Shown here in pieces: positions 23,031-35,133 of a stretch of DNA of 64,000 nucleotides. The stretch's first letter is position 1; each line of letters starts with the position of its first letter. Both the position numbers and the translations under genes were made by a program. The stretch comes from Notolepis coatsorum (Eukaryota > Chordata > Actinopteri > Aulopiformes > Paralepididae): NCBI GenBank assembly GCA_963971535.1, contig OZ020585.1, forward strand, positions 21,999,958 through 22,063,957, written 5' to 3'. The notes beneath the pieces were generated by a model. It had not been told where the DNA came from. It did not search any database and was given only the letters and a program-made list of their open reading frames with translations.

Positions 23031-23270
23031 GATGTTGGCTTTCTTAACAATGGCAGTGGACGTCGACAGGAGGCATGAAGTACGTCTCAACTTCCAAAAT
23101 GTTTCATCACACAAATGTATAGAAGAACGTCAATGGGATTGGAGCATGTTCAGAGGGAAGCTTCATGTCCCCATTGACTTAAGTAGTGCCAATAAATGGC
23201 AACAATTTCAGGTGGACTGAAATTACTTTCAGTTCACGACAAATAAGAGAGGACTTTTAAAAAGCTGACA

Positions 23271-23271
<1 letters not shown>

Positions 23272-23309
<38 letters not shown>
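23272..23309. repeat. (AT)n microsatellite
   Basis: This is a pure AT dinucleotide run. Confidence 0.9.
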
Positions 23310-23933
<624 letters not shown>

Positions 23934-23975
<42 letters not shown>

Positions 23976-23990
23976 TGTATATATATATAC
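23934..23990. repeat. (TA)n microsatellite
   Basis: This is a TA run with one CTG interruption near 23975. Confidence 0.9.
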
Positions 23991-24127
23991 CCTAGAAAAT
24001 GGTATGCAAAGTATGTGTATATGTGGCTTTGTTGCTCCGGTTTGCCTTCACAGGATGGAGTTCCCTCTACATACAGTATACAGTATGTGTGGTAGTGTGT
24101 CTGTTGCACTTCTACATCCTATGTAGG

Positions 24128-24345
24128 TATGTATGTATGTATAGCCTATGTATGTATGTATGTATGTATGTATGTATGTATGTATGTATGTATGTATGTA
24201 TGTATGTATGTATGTACTATGTGTATGTATGTATGTATGTATGTATGTATGTATGTATGTATGTATGTATGTATGTATGTATGTATGTATGTATGTATGT
24301 ATGTATGTATGTATGTATGTATGTATGTATGTATGTACTATGTGT
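24128..24345. repeat. (ATGT)n tetranucleotide array
   Basis: About 50 ATGT units with three interruptions (TAGCC, ACTATG twice). The apparent MYVC-repeat frames on plus are artefacts. Confidence 0.95.
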
Positions 24346-25266
24346 ATGTACTGTGTGTGTGTACATATGTTATGTATATATGCCGCTGAGTCAGTCCTGT
24401 CCTGTCCTGCAGAGGCAAGCTGTGGTGGCTGATGACGCTGCCTTTTTTATTTTGTATTTATTTAATTAATTATTTTCCCTTTGTATGGCAATATGTATGT
24501 ATGTATGAACTGGATAACGTATACGCAAGCATGTTATGGACCTTATGGAAAAGGAAAGAAGAGAAAATAAAAATAAAAAACGAATAATAAATGTATAATA
24601 ATAAAAAAAAAAGCTGAACTATCCATTTAGGCTAATAATACAAATTATTTTGGCCATGGTACGCAGCCAGCCAGTGACTTACATAAAACTAAATTATAAT
24701 ATTATTATGCATCCACCGCCCCGCCCCCGTCTCTCTCCCTCTCTCTCTTTCTCTCCATCTCTCTCCCTCTCTCCCTGTCTCCCTCTCTCTCCCTCCTCTC
24801 CTCTTCCGTTCTGCTGTTATCTTTAGTAATTCAAGCCCTCTGCTGACCCACCGGTGGCTATTTTACTATTTTGGCTAAATCCAGCTCTGAGGTAACGACT
24901 CGAGTGACACCTTCTGTTTCCATGCTTCCCGTCGCTAGGCAACCTCAGCAATTATGCTACTGCCAAGGGTAGGCAGGAAGTAGCGCCATGCAGGCCCCCT
25001 GCCTCCGCTCGTCTTGGCTGTGATTAGTCAGCTGCTGGGGTTCGTCTGGGCCGACCAACCAATGACGAGGGCCGTTTGTACCATGCTGTGCATTCCACTC
25101 TACTCCACTCATTAAGTGGCCTCTATTCGCCGATGATGCTGGCAGGTTGGCTGTATGTCCATAATAGGCCTGTAACTCAGAATATAGTGAAAGACTCTGC
25201 TGCCCTCTATCGTTCCCTGATGGTCATTAATGAGAGATTGTTAGCTTCACTTCTCCACCTACCGGA

Positions 25267-25267
<1 letters not shown>
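24346..25267. other. no gene recognised
   Basis: CT-rich low-complexity sequence lies at 24728-24812. The GC-richer stretch 24880-25265 has one 91-codon frame without conserved content. I looked for splice-bounded conserved exons and found none. Confidence 0.4.
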
Positions 25268-25901
<634 letters not shown>

Positions 25902-25920
25902 GCATGCATCCACCTGCATC

Positions 25921-26046
25921 CACTGTTGTTATTGCAGACAGAGATGGGAACACAGCATATATTTATTCATGTTTTGAACTTTTGAAACCAAACCAGTTCC
26001 CGGACACAGCTCAAGGTTCACTTCCCAGAATGCACTTCATGTCCAC
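25921..26046 (+). repeat. dispersed repeat F, copy 1
   Basis: CCACTGTTGTTATTGCAGAC, GGGAACACAGCAT, TTCATGTTTTGAA and CTTCCCAGAATGCACTT recur in the same order at 51455-51555. Both copies follow a CA-rich stretch. The family is not recognised. Confidence 0.75.
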
Positions 26047-26740
26047 AGTAGCCTATGTTTTTTCCAGTCCGATTTCATAAACATGAATAAACATGAATGG
26101 AATTATACTCAAAAACAACAACATCCATACAGAGGAACATGTCATTGCAGCAGCATCTATATGGAAAAGGTTGTTCATGTGTGTTAAGGCTCTCTCACAT
26201 GAGGCCCTTTTGTATTGGAGGTAGATATACTATACACAGGTTTATTGGTCCTTTGGTTCCAGAATGAGCGGATCATTATTTATTATTCATCACACATCCA
26301 GATCATTACTCATGACATAAATGCCGGGTCACATAAGGCAAATCTTTTTTCTTTTCCTCTCTCGTTCGCCATCATTTAAAACCACGCAAAACTGTGACAT
26401 CACCATTCGCCCTCGGGGCTGCGAGGAGATGTCGCCTCACTCGCCTGGTGAAAGTTCAAATCTGTTCACCTTGGACCTGCACACTAACGTGACTCACCAA
26501 TGCTCAACCATATGCGAGCACGGCTGTGAAAAGATTTCGGGTGACGAGCGTTGCATGATATTGACTCATATCCAATACAGCCCATTTGCTCATGCGAGGA
26601 AACTTGGCAAAAGCGTTAATGTAACCTTGCCATGACTCAGTACTCATGATATACTCATGATGGCTGACATGGAACATCACCTCATTATGGAGCATCATCA
26701 ACATCACTGGGTCTCTTACAGAACTGTGATATATTTGATG
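26047..26740. other. no gene recognised
   Basis: A 104-codon plus frame at 26321-26635 (CDITIRPRGCEEMSPHSP, HTNVTHQC) overlaps an 80-codon minus frame. I recognise neither. The TTCGCCCTCGGGGCTGCG stretch resembles a MITE interior. Confidence 0.35.
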
Positions 26741-26805
26741 ATGCATTCATCTGAAATGTATCTTTCCCTAGTGATTTTAAGTCTTTGTTAAAGACTCAAC
26801 TCACC
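26741..26805 (+). mobile_element. L2-like LINE, part left of the L1 insertion
   Basis: DFKSLLKT encoded near 26773-26795 matches the start of the LINE C-terminal helix. It continues after the L1 insertion at 28367 with THLFSLAFH-like codons. The host element is old and decayed. Confidence 0.5.
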
Positions 26806-28366
26806 AGCCGGAATCCATGGGAGGTCTCGGTCTCCCCAATCTCCAATATTATTTTTGGTCAGCCCAATTAAGAAATGTACTGTCATGGACGTTGGGAAGA
26901 CGGGACTCACAGTGGTTTCAGCTAGAAGCGAAATTTGTAGATCCGTTACCATTGGACTCTCTCATATTTATAAAACAATTTAAAAAGATAAGAAACATAG
27001 GTAATTGTTTCACTGATTTTAACACACTATGTGCTTGGAAGGACTGCTAAAAAAAACTTGGTACTGTATCACCAATTGTACCTCCATATACTCTCCTATC
27101 TATCACAATCCTGATCTAGATAAACATCAATTAATATACTCAAATGGGCTCAGTTGGGGATAAGTCAATTCAAAGACCTGTTTCACACAAATATGCAGTT
27201 AAAATCATTTATGGATTTAAGAACAGAATATGCCATCCCAAATACTGATTTCTTTAAATATTTACAAATGGGAAACATTATACATACACTTAGAAGAGAA
27301 AATAAACTAAGACTAGAATTACATGAAATAGAAGAAATACTAATGTCATCGACCACAATTAAAGGTAAAATTAGTGAATTGTTCTTTTTTGCCTTTGTTG
27401 AGGATTTGGGAGACAGACCTAACCATGAAATTTGATGAAAATACCTGGCTAAATATTTGTGATAGAATACACTTTCCATTTACAAGTAACAAAATCAAAG
27501 AAGCTAATTTTAAATGTATCCATAAATTGTATCTAACTCCAATAAAAATGCATAACATTTCTAGAGATAACTCATTAAACTGTAGATGTAAAACTAACGA
27601 AGGAACATTTCTACACATGTTTTGGCACTGTGAAAAATTAAAACGATTCTGGAATTGTATTAATTCATTTACAAAATCTGTATTGGAAACGGAATTTGAC
27701 TTGTCTCCATGTGCCTACTTACTAAATGAATTACCTGAGATCCAGATGGATCCAAAAATATATAGATTGCTGATTATTATAGCATACTTTGCCAAGAAAT
27801 GTATTCTCCTGTTTTGGAAAAATGACTCTTCGCCCCCACTTTTGAGATGTTTCAAGATCAGATATCCCAGCTTCTTCCACTGGAGAGATTGACCTTGGAG
27901 GAACATGGCCGGGGGCGGATGTTCCGGGACCTTTGGTCTCCGCTGTTTTCTCGATTGAGCAGGGGGGCTGTTGATTGATATGGCTAGTGACGGTATGTGA
28001 ATATGTCCGCATACTGTCGCTGGCCGTGTCGATTGGTGGTTTTGCGGTTTGGTTTGGTTGGGGAGGGGTGGGGGCCGGGGGTCTTGGGGTGTCTGTCCAC
28101 GGTTGTGTTTTTTGGAGGTGGGTTTCCCTAGTGGAAGAAGTTGTACAACAGACATATAAGAGGCCCGTCTGTTGTACAACAATGATGTTGTTGTTGTCAT
28201 TGTTGTTATTATTTATTATTGTTTATTTAAATTGTATTATTGTCCTGTCTTTATTTAGTTTTGTGGGGGAAGGGACCAGAGGGTGAGATAATTGCCGTGT
28301 GCTGTGGGGCATGTATCTGCTGTACACCTGCTATTCAAATAAAAATAAGTTCAAATAAAAAATTAA
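26806..28366 (+). mobile_element. 5'-truncated L1-clade LINE (ORF2 C-terminal part)
   Basis: Three pieces of frame (about 26817-27050, 27154-27435 and 27374-27892) carry GGLGLPNLQYYFWSAQLRNV and ENTWLNICDRIHFPF. They end with the L1 C-terminal cysteine motif CRCKTNEGTFLHMFWHCEKL. At least one stop near 27048 and one frame change separate them, so the copy is inactive. A 3' UTR with G-rich sequence (28030-28090) ends in AATAAAAATAAG and an A-rich tail at 28340-28366. AAAGACTCA-type sequence flanks both ends, consistent with a target duplication inside an L2 element. Confidence 0.8.
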
Positions 28367-28650
28367 AAAAAGACTCACCTCTTCTCACTGGCTTTTCATT
28401 CATAGTTGAGCCGTACATCCGTGCTTCTATTTAGACTGTATTCTATATTGTATTTTTCTGTTGTATTTGTATTGTTATACGTGTATTACTGTTTGCAGTA
28501 CTATTTCTGTTTGTGTAAATTGTGCACCTTGTATTTTTATTACCATTGTATTTACATGACTTTTGTACTTTGTATTGTGCAGCACTTCGGCTGTCAACCT
28601 TGTTTGTTTTAAAATGTGCTATATAACCTTGACCTTGACCTTTCCATTGA
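28367..28650 (+). mobile_element. L2-like LINE 3' end, part right of the L1 insertion
   Basis: AAAGACTCACCTCTTCTCAC resumes the interrupted LINE C terminus. T-rich 3' UTR and the typical ending TTTTAAAATGTGCTATATAA plus CCTTGACCTTGACC follow. Confidence 0.6.
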
Positions 28651-28815
28651 GTTCCTCCTGTGTACACAGCAGACTATAGCTACATCTTTCCAATTCATGT
28701 AGATTATTGATAGATTCAGTGTTGGTTTTTGAACTGTCCATGTGAATATTTAAACTGTATAATCAAAACCCATCTCCCCTATTTTAGACGCAAAGCACCT
28801 GTATGACCAGCAATG

Positions 28816-28866
28816 TCACTCACTCACTCACTCACTCACTCACTCACTCACTCACTCACTCACTCA
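28816..28866. repeat. (CTCA)n tetranucleotide array
   Basis: About 12 CTCA units, nearly perfect. Confidence 0.9.
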
Positions 28867-29369
28867 CGCACGTTCACTCACGGTTAGCTGCTCTGCCCCT
28901 AGTGGGGGCTCACAGGCACTGCACTGTGTATGAGGCGGGTTTGCTGTGTCCATGTTCTAACGTGGGGGGAGGGGGGGGGTCTCTTTTTAGACTTGATTTG
29001 GTTATTCGGTGATGTCATCGGGTGTGGTTTGTCATGATGTAAGGTCAACTGTCTGACTTATGGCCCACACAGTGTGGCCTTGAGTAACATGGGCTCGATC
29101 AGCTGTTTTGACATGCAGCTTCTAATGACATCACTTCTCCTTTTGTCTCGCTTCCATCATCACAATTCTCAAGTCTGTTAACATATAAAGACGTTAATGT
29201 CCACACTGTCTCATTTCACACAGTTTCACACGTTTCTCATTCCTGCCTGTGGTGGTGTCGAAGGATACTTCAAGTCATGGAAACAAATACAGTAACCCTT
29301 TGGAGTGGACTCTTGAGTGCCAGCAGGGGGCGCACGATTTATCGCTTGAATGCCAGCCATTTGAGACTG
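28867..29369. other. no gene recognised
   Basis: There is a G run at 28963-28978. Otherwise this is unique-looking sequence with no exon identified. Confidence 0.4.
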
Positions 29370-29490
29370 AGGCTGCGGTTACACTAGGGCCAGTTTCGTT
29401 TTCAGTTTTCAGTTTCAGTTTCATTTTTCAGAACGCTACGTAATGGCAGGCAAGTTAGACGTTTTGTCTCCTGACCACCGAGTGATGTAT
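29370..29490. mobile_element. probable non-autonomous hAT-like repeat, left part
   Basis: GGCTGCGGTTACACTAGGGC and the following GTTTTCAGTTTTCAG-type sequence resemble the start of teleost hAT-like repeats. After the BEL insertion, 34649-34930 contains AATGCCAAAGCAGTAGGTGG, known to me from the same repeat class. A related piece lies at 42480-42790. This is recalled similarity, not alignment. Confidence 0.35.
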
Positions 29491-29495
29491 ATACA

Positions 29496-29853
29496 TGTTG
29501 GTGACAGGTATAGACAAGACGGTTTGTTATGGTCACGTCATTCACAAATGGGTCACGTGGTGTAGTAGTATGAGTAAAAGTCAGCTGTTCACCGGCGGGT
29601 TTCAGGTATTGAAATGATGAGGGAGTGAACGGGGAAGTCATACTTTGCTAACCGCACGTTACACAATATCCAATCAAGCTGTGATTTGCTTTTAATGACG
29701 TTACTATATCAACTGCTTTTAATCGCAATAAAGTAACCAAACGCAGTATCCTGGAGCAGTGATTTCATGACAATCGGCGCGTCTGGCAGGTAGAATTGTT
29801 TCCCCGGTTTAGTCTCTCGGTGACTCCATAAATGTTTGGATAGTCGCCATACA
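29496..29853 (+). repeat. 5' LTR of BEL element
   Basis: It starts TGTTGGTGACAGG and ends AGTCGCCATACA, 358 bp. It contains AATAAAG near 29729, a possible polyadenylation signal. Confidence 0.9.
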
Positions 29854-30314
29854 TTTGTTAGCAAAAGCGACACTGAACGAAGGATTGGATCCACGAAAGG
29901 TCCCGATAAGTCAGACATTATTGGACGGAGCAAAGGAGCAACGCGCGCATGTAAACAATGGGATGATCGCACGCACGCACAAAGGACCGGACCGATCCAG
30001 ACCAGCATACGTCAACGGATTTGCGGTAATGTAACCCGACCCGTTGCGCAGTGTGGACCCATGTTGGTTCGTTTGGAACAATTTTGAGCTGGTTCTACCT
30101 AACTAACTGTTATTATTATTATGCTGAAACACGCTGTGGATGTGTGTGCGCAGCCCGCCGGGCAAAACTTCTATCATGTGTGTGTGACAACAAACAATTG
30201 ACGTGCGCTGCACTGCTCTCTTGCCGTGGCTGACATATGTGGCGGGTTTTGCAAATGCGTTGAACGTTGGAATTGGATTCTCATGGCTTGTGATAACTTT
30301 CTTGTGCTTTCAAA

Positions 30315-33300
30315 ATGAGTGATTCAAATGTTGGGAAACAGGACAAAGAAAAGAGAAAAATAACTCTCACTGCAAAAGCTCTTGCAAACAAAGTCGAATC
30401 ACTCAAAAAGAAATGCAAAGGGAAAGTGGAGGAAATAAAACGTCTGATAACCTCTGTCAGAGAGCTCATGGAAAATGAGCAAAATGTTGCACTGGTTGAA
30501 GCACAACTTGACGTTTTGATGCAGGTGTCTGACAGTGCTGATGAACTTCATGGCTGTTTGGTGCCTCTTATTCCACTCGATGAACAGGAACGGCAAAATG
30601 ACTGGTTCTCAAAGGTCAATAAACATAAAGATGGGTTCATTAGCGATGTTAATGCCTGGTTTTCAGTAACCAAAGGAAACACACCTCAGTTAGAGGCTCA
30701 TAACAGGCCTACTGAAATACAGCAGCATGAGGTTGCAGAGGAGGAAAATGGAGAGCATGGGGGTGTGGGAAATGTGGAAGTGACGGGGCCTCAGTTGCAC
30801 AGTACTCGTTATGCTCAAGAGGATGTTCAACCAGGGGACAGCATATCCAACCATAGTAGCAAGAATTATGGTTCAAGATCTTCTAGATCAAAGGTTTCCT
30901 CTAATGCATCCACACGCCTCAGAGCCGAGGCCGACATGGCCGCCTTAATGGCTCGGCAAGAGTTGCTTGAACAAAAGCATGCTCTTGAGGACCAGGAAGC
31001 TCAAATAAAGAAACAAGCAGACATAGCAAGGCATGCTCTACAGGACCAGGAAGCTCACATAAAGAAACAAAAGGAACAACTTCAGTTGAAAGTGGACATA
31101 GCTGCATCGGCAGCAAGGCTAAATATTCTGAGAACCTCTGGGTCAGGGGTGTGGAGTGCTGCTTCTCGTAAATCGGATGGAATGGAATCCTACTTTGAAA
31201 AGGGCCTCAACATTAATGCAGAGACATTTGTATCACACAAGGATGGAAGAGGACAACCTGCATATGTTGGAGGCACACGACCAAAGCAAAGGCAATCTGA
31301 CGGAGCCAAATACCTCCAGAAGCCCTCAGCACTCACACAGACCCAGACTGTGATCTCAAACGCTACAGAGTACCCAGCGCTCACACCGAGACAGAGCACG
31401 GTCCCAAAGACTACATGGCCTCCATTGTCTGTGCATAGAGACATACAACCTGTTTCCAGGAACAACAGCAGTGAGCAGAACAACATAATGTCTATTATGC
31501 AAAAACAAAACGACCTCACTTCCATGTTGGTGCATCAGCAATGCATTGCTTCACTGCCTAAAAGAGACATCCAACCATTTGAAGGTGACCCTCTGCAGTA
31601 CCATGGCTTTATACAGTCCTTTGAACAGACTATAGAAAGGAGGACTGACAATGCTGTTGATTGCCTGCACTATTTGGATCAATACACCAGGGGGCAGCCT
31701 AAACAACTAGTCAAAAGTTGTCAACATATGACTGATGGCACTGGATATGCTACGGCGAAGGCTTTACTCCAGGAACACTTTGGGAACGAGCATGTCATAG
31801 CATCCGCTTACATGGACAAAATCTTTGCATGGCCAGCTATTAAGTCGGAGGATGGGAAAGCCTTACAAACATACAGCCTATTCTTGCGCGGATGCTGCAA
31901 TGCCATGAAAGACGTACATAATCTATGTGACCTAAACACATCTGCAAACATGCTTGCTGTCATCAAGAAGTTGCCCTACAAGCTGAGGGACAAATGGCGA
32001 ACAGAGGCATGTAACATCCAGGAAGGACATCGCAAACGTGCTACGTTCACAGATATTGTGATTTTTATTGAGCGGGAAGCGAGAATCGCTACAGACCCTG
32101 TATTTGGAGACATACAAGACGCTCCAATGACGGGGGCTTTCAAGGAAAGTGGCAGAGCTAGACCTGTGCCTCGTCTTCAGGCTAGAGCGAGTAGTTTTGC
32201 CACAACGTTCTCCACAATTGAAAGGGATGCTCATTGGGAAAACAGAGAGGATGGATATGAGGAAACTTGCCTTTTCTGCAAAGAGGGTGGACACACACTG
32301 GAGTCATGTACTCTATTGGAGAGGAGAGCTCACAGTGAGAAGATGGAGTTCCTGAAGGAGAATGGAGTTTGCTTTGGATGCTTGTGCACTGGGCACATTA
32401 GCAGAGAGTGCAGGGAACGTCTGTTTTGCAGGACATGTGGCTCACGACACCCCAGCTTGCTTCACATCCACTCTAAGGAGAATGGAGATGCAGAGAAAGG
32501 CAGGAGCAACTCAGACAGAGCAGTGGACAGAACTCTAGTCGAGATCCATACCGGTGGCCTTACTGGGGCCGGTGATCAATATTGCAAGCTTGCCATCGTA
32601 CCAGTTAAGGTTAAATCAAGCACAGGTCAAAGGTCAGTGGAAACCTATGCCTTTCTAGACCCAGGGAGCTCAGCGTCCTTCTGCACAATGGGTCTGATGG
32701 ATAAACTGGGACTATCTGGGAGTAAAACAAGGATCCTTCTACATACCATGGGCCAAGAAAAGGTGGTTGACAGTTGCACTACATCTGACTTGGAAGTCGC
32801 TGGATTGGACAGTGACCGATACTGTAAAATACCAAAAATCTTTGCACAACATCAAATGCCTGTCAATCGAAGTAACATCCCACAACAGCAAGATCTGGAA
32901 AAATGGCCTCATCTGAAGCATGTTTATCTGCCACAGATAGATGCAGACGTGGAAATGTTGATTGGTCTGAACGTTCCCAGAGCTTTAGAACCACTGGAAG
33001 TCATCCGAAGTGTGAATGGAGGGCCATATGCAGTCAATACGATGCTTGGATGGACTGTAAATGGACCAGTTGGAGGAGACGACAGTGTCATGGCAGCGTT
33101 CGGAGCTAGTTCTGAAAGCTCCAGCAGCACCAATAAGATGGAGTATAAACGTAAAGCTCATCAGAAGGTGATCGACGAGGCCAAGCAGGAGTTGAAGACA
33201 CAGAGAGGAGAGAACACATGGCGTCTCCCAGAGCTCGACCAACGTCTTCATCAGATACAGCAGGAGACCATCTTCAAGACCAAGAAGAAGAAAAGGTCAA

Positions 33301-33959
33301 AAAAGATCAAAAAGGAGAAGAAGAGACAAGAGGAGGAGAAAGCCAAAGCAGAGGCCATCCAACAGGCTGGTCTGCATAAGCTGGAGTTGAACCCATACTG
33401 GAAAGATGGAGGGAGTGGTCTTCCCCCAGTGCATAAGACTGGTACTGCAGCACATAAAGCCTCAGTAGAGAATATTGGAGGTGTTGGTTGGTTGAGGAAG
33501 AGTTTGAAGAGGATGAAGGAGCAGGCGGAGAGAGAACAACGCAGCCTCAGTGACGTGGTGTCTCAGATATATGGATCCATGGAGAAGTTTCAGAATCAAC
33601 TTGCAGAAGCTGAGAGAGCAGCACATGGAGAAAGAGAGGAGAGGATGGCAAGAGGAGGAGGAAGAGAGGACAGAGAGAAGAGAATGGAGGAGGAGAGGAG
33701 AGGAGGATGGGATGGAGAGAAGAGGATGAGGAGGGACTCCATACAGTACTCGACGAAGTGGAATCAATTCTCAACAGTAGACATCTCACATACCTGCCAC
33801 AATTACAGGAACGACAGAACAAAGATCAAGCAGAACTTCATCCCCGGTGACATAGTGCTCAATAATGGACGATTCCGTACCACGGAATTCGTGGATCATT
33901 GGGAGGATTACAGAGACGATGCCAGACGAGATCGGACTTGTGCGACAGGTCTGGATTAA
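30315..33959 (+). CDS. BEL gag-protease ORF fused to a CWF19L2-like segment (1214 codons)
   Basis: Domains in order (residues approximate): a lysine-rich coiled-coil N terminus (1-120) and a helical, glutamine-rich region (200-270). Next comes a DUF1759-type gag core (about 410-600; FEGDPLQYHGFIQSFEQ, LLQEHFGN), then two zinc knuckles (CLFCKEGGHTLESC and CFGCLCTGHISREC, about 650-705). A retropepsin-like domain follows (AFLDPGSSASFC, about 780; LIGLNVPRALEP, about 880). Residues about 943-1115 do not belong to BEL. GENTWRLPELDQRL, a KTKKKKRSKK basic run, ELNPYWKDGGSGLPP and WLRKSLKRMKEQAEREQR match the host splicing factor CWF19L2 as I remember it (GEDTWMLPDVNERI, ELNPYWKDGGTGLPP, SWLRKSYQRMKEQAEKQ). 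The joined segment has no introns, which points to capture through RNA. Confidence 0.85.
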   Translation: MSDSNVGKQDKEKRKITLTAKALANKVESLKKKCKGKVEEIKRLITSVRELMENEQNVALVEAQLDVLMQVSDSADELHGCLVPLIPLDEQERQNDWFSKVNKHKDGFISDVNAWFSVTKGNTPQLEAHNRPTEIQQHEVAEEENGEHGGVGNVEVTGPQLHSTRYAQEDVQPGDSISNHSSKNYGSRSSRSKVSSNASTRLRAEADMAALMARQELLEQKHALEDQEAQIKKQADIARHALQDQEAHIKKQKEQLQLKVDIAASAARLNILRTSGSGVWSAASRKSDGMESYFEKGLNINAETFVSHKDGRGQPAYVGGTRPKQRQSDGAKYLQKPSALTQTQTVISNATEYPALTPRQSTVPKTTWPPLSVHRDIQPVSRNNSSEQNNIMSIMQKQNDLTSMLVHQQCIASLPKRDIQPFEGDPLQYHGFIQSFEQTIERRTDNAVDCLHYLDQYTRGQPKQLVKSCQHMTDGTGYATAKALLQEHFGNEHVIASAYMDKIFAWPAIKSEDGKALQTYSLFLRGCCNAMKDVHNLCDLNTSANMLAVIKKLPYKLRDKWRTEACNIQEGHRKRATFTDIVIFIEREARIATDPVFGDIQDAPMTGAFKESGRARPVPRLQARASSFATTFSTIERDAHWENREDGYEETCLFCKEGGHTLESCTLLERRAHSEKMEFLKENGVCFGCLCTGHISRECRERLFCRTCGSRHPSLLHIHSKENGDAEKGRSNSDRAVDRTLVEIHTGGLTGAGDQYCKLAIVPVKVKSSTGQRSVETYAFLDPGSSASFCTMGLMDKLGLSGSKTRILLHTMGQEKVVDSCTTSDLEVAGLDSDRYCKIPKIFAQHQMPVNRSNIPQQQDLEKWPHLKHVYLPQIDADVEMLIGLNVPRALEPLEVIRSVNGGPYAVNTMLGWTVNGPVGGDDSVMAAFGASSESSSSTNKMEYKRKAHQKVIDEAKQELKTQRGENTWRLPELDQRLHQIQQETIFKTKKKKRSKKIKKEKKRQEEEKAKAEAIQQAGLHKLELNPYWKDGGSGLPPVHKTGTAAHKASVENIGGVGWLRKSLKRMKEQAEREQRSLSDVVSQIYGSMEKFQNQLAEAERAAHGEREERMARGGGREDREKRMEEERRGGWDGEKRMRRDSIQYSTKWNQFSTVDISHTCHNYRNDRTKIKQNFIPGDIVLNNGRFRTTEFVDHWEDYRDDARRDRTCATGLD

Positions 33960-34285
33960 GACGCGGACCTGCAGTTTTCTCTATAGACCTGTGACAAAGA
34001 TTTGCCTTATTCAGGAGTCAACAGTCATGAAGGCTTTGTTTCTTTTCATGATTTTGGATTATTTTGACTTTTTTGTGACTTTGACGTTTGAATTGACTTG
34101 ACTTTGGGGGGGGGGGGTTCGATTTAAGAAGAGTATCAAGACCTTATGAACTATGAACTCCTTGCGCACAAAAAATCGAAAGACAAAAAAAATTTAACGA
34201 AATTTGTATTGTGGTGTTTTATATTAATTGAAGTGTTAGTAATTATTACTGTGAAATGAGATTATGTAATAATTAGGGGCCGGGT

Positions 34286-34643
34286 TGTTGGTGACAGGTA
34301 TAGACAAGACGGGTTGTTATGGTCACGTCATTCACAAATGGGTCACGTGGTGTAGTAGTATGAGTAAAAGTCAGCTGTTCACCGGCGGGTTTCAGGTATT
34401 GAAATGATGAGGGAGTGAACGGGGAAGTCATACTTTGCTAACCGCACGTTACACAATATCCAATCAAGCTGTGATTTGCTTTTAATGACGTTACTATATC
34501 AACTGCTTTTAATCGCAATAAAGTAACCAAACGCAGTATCCTGGAGCAGTGATTTCATGACAATCGGCGCGTCTGGCAGGTAGAATTGTTTCCCCGGTTT
34601 AGTCTCTCGGTGACTCCATAAATGTTTGGATAGTCGCCATACA
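34286..34643 (+). repeat. 3' LTR of BEL element
   Basis: It has the same length and the same ends as the 5' LTR, with one difference noted by eye near position 34311. It is followed directly by the target duplicate ATACA. Confidence 0.9.
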
Positions 34644-34648
34644 ATACA

Positions 34649-35032
34649 TGTAGTACAATGCCAAAGCAGTAGGTGGCGATGTAGTTCAAACATGAAGGCC
34701 ATTTTCAACCAATCAGAAAGGTTGAACGAGTCACTCCACATCCTGCTCAAAATCTCAGAGAGCCACCATCTTTATACCTCGCTTGAGCCATTTAGCTACA
34801 TAGCATTTATTTTTCAGCAAGAAATAAAGTGCAATAAACAAAAACGGATACATTCACTGTGTGTTCTGCCTCATTTGTTGATGATTTGTTGATGAAACAA
34901 AACTAACATCAACACAATTGACCACAATTGAGTTTAGTCTCACAAAAATATCACTTTTGTTAGCTTACATGCTAACGTGATTGGGATATGCCATTATAAC
35001 AGTATAGCATTGTGGCTAGCAGCATAGTAACG
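34649..35032. mobile_element. probable hAT-like repeat, right part
   Basis: GCCAAAGCAGTAGGTGGCGA, ATAAACAAAAACGGATACAT and TTCACTGTGTGTTCTGCC are words I associate with a teleost non-autonomous hAT repeat. Its left part would be at 29370-29490, interrupted by the BEL insertion. Confidence 0.35.
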
Positions 35033-35133
35033 TTAACACATTGACGGCCACGGGTAATAGACGGACCCACTGTACACGGCCACCTTATCATAACACGTAT
35101 TCATTGTGCGTGGGGCTGTTTGTAGAGCTAAAT

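Larger units (their letters stand above)
29496..34643 (+). mobile_element. BEL/Pao LTR retrotransposon, non-autonomous, carrying a host cwf19l2-like segment
   Basis: This 5148-bp element has two 358-bp LTRs (TGTTGG...CATACA) flanked by the 5-bp duplication ATACA (29491-29495 and 34644-34648). By eye the LTRs differ at one position, so the insertion is very young. Parts seen in order: 5' LTR, leader (29854-30314), a long gag-protease ORF (30315 on), a host-derived segment inside that ORF (about 33141-33660), a short integrase-tail-like stretch, a G-rich tract with the polypurine region near 34273-34285, and the 3' LTR. Reverse transcriptase and RNase H domains are not seen. It is therefore not self-sufficient and would have needed a complete relative. 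Confidence 0.9.

Noticed and set aside
24129-24469. MYVC-repeat frames up to 156 codons
   Set aside because: They are produced by the ATGT array.
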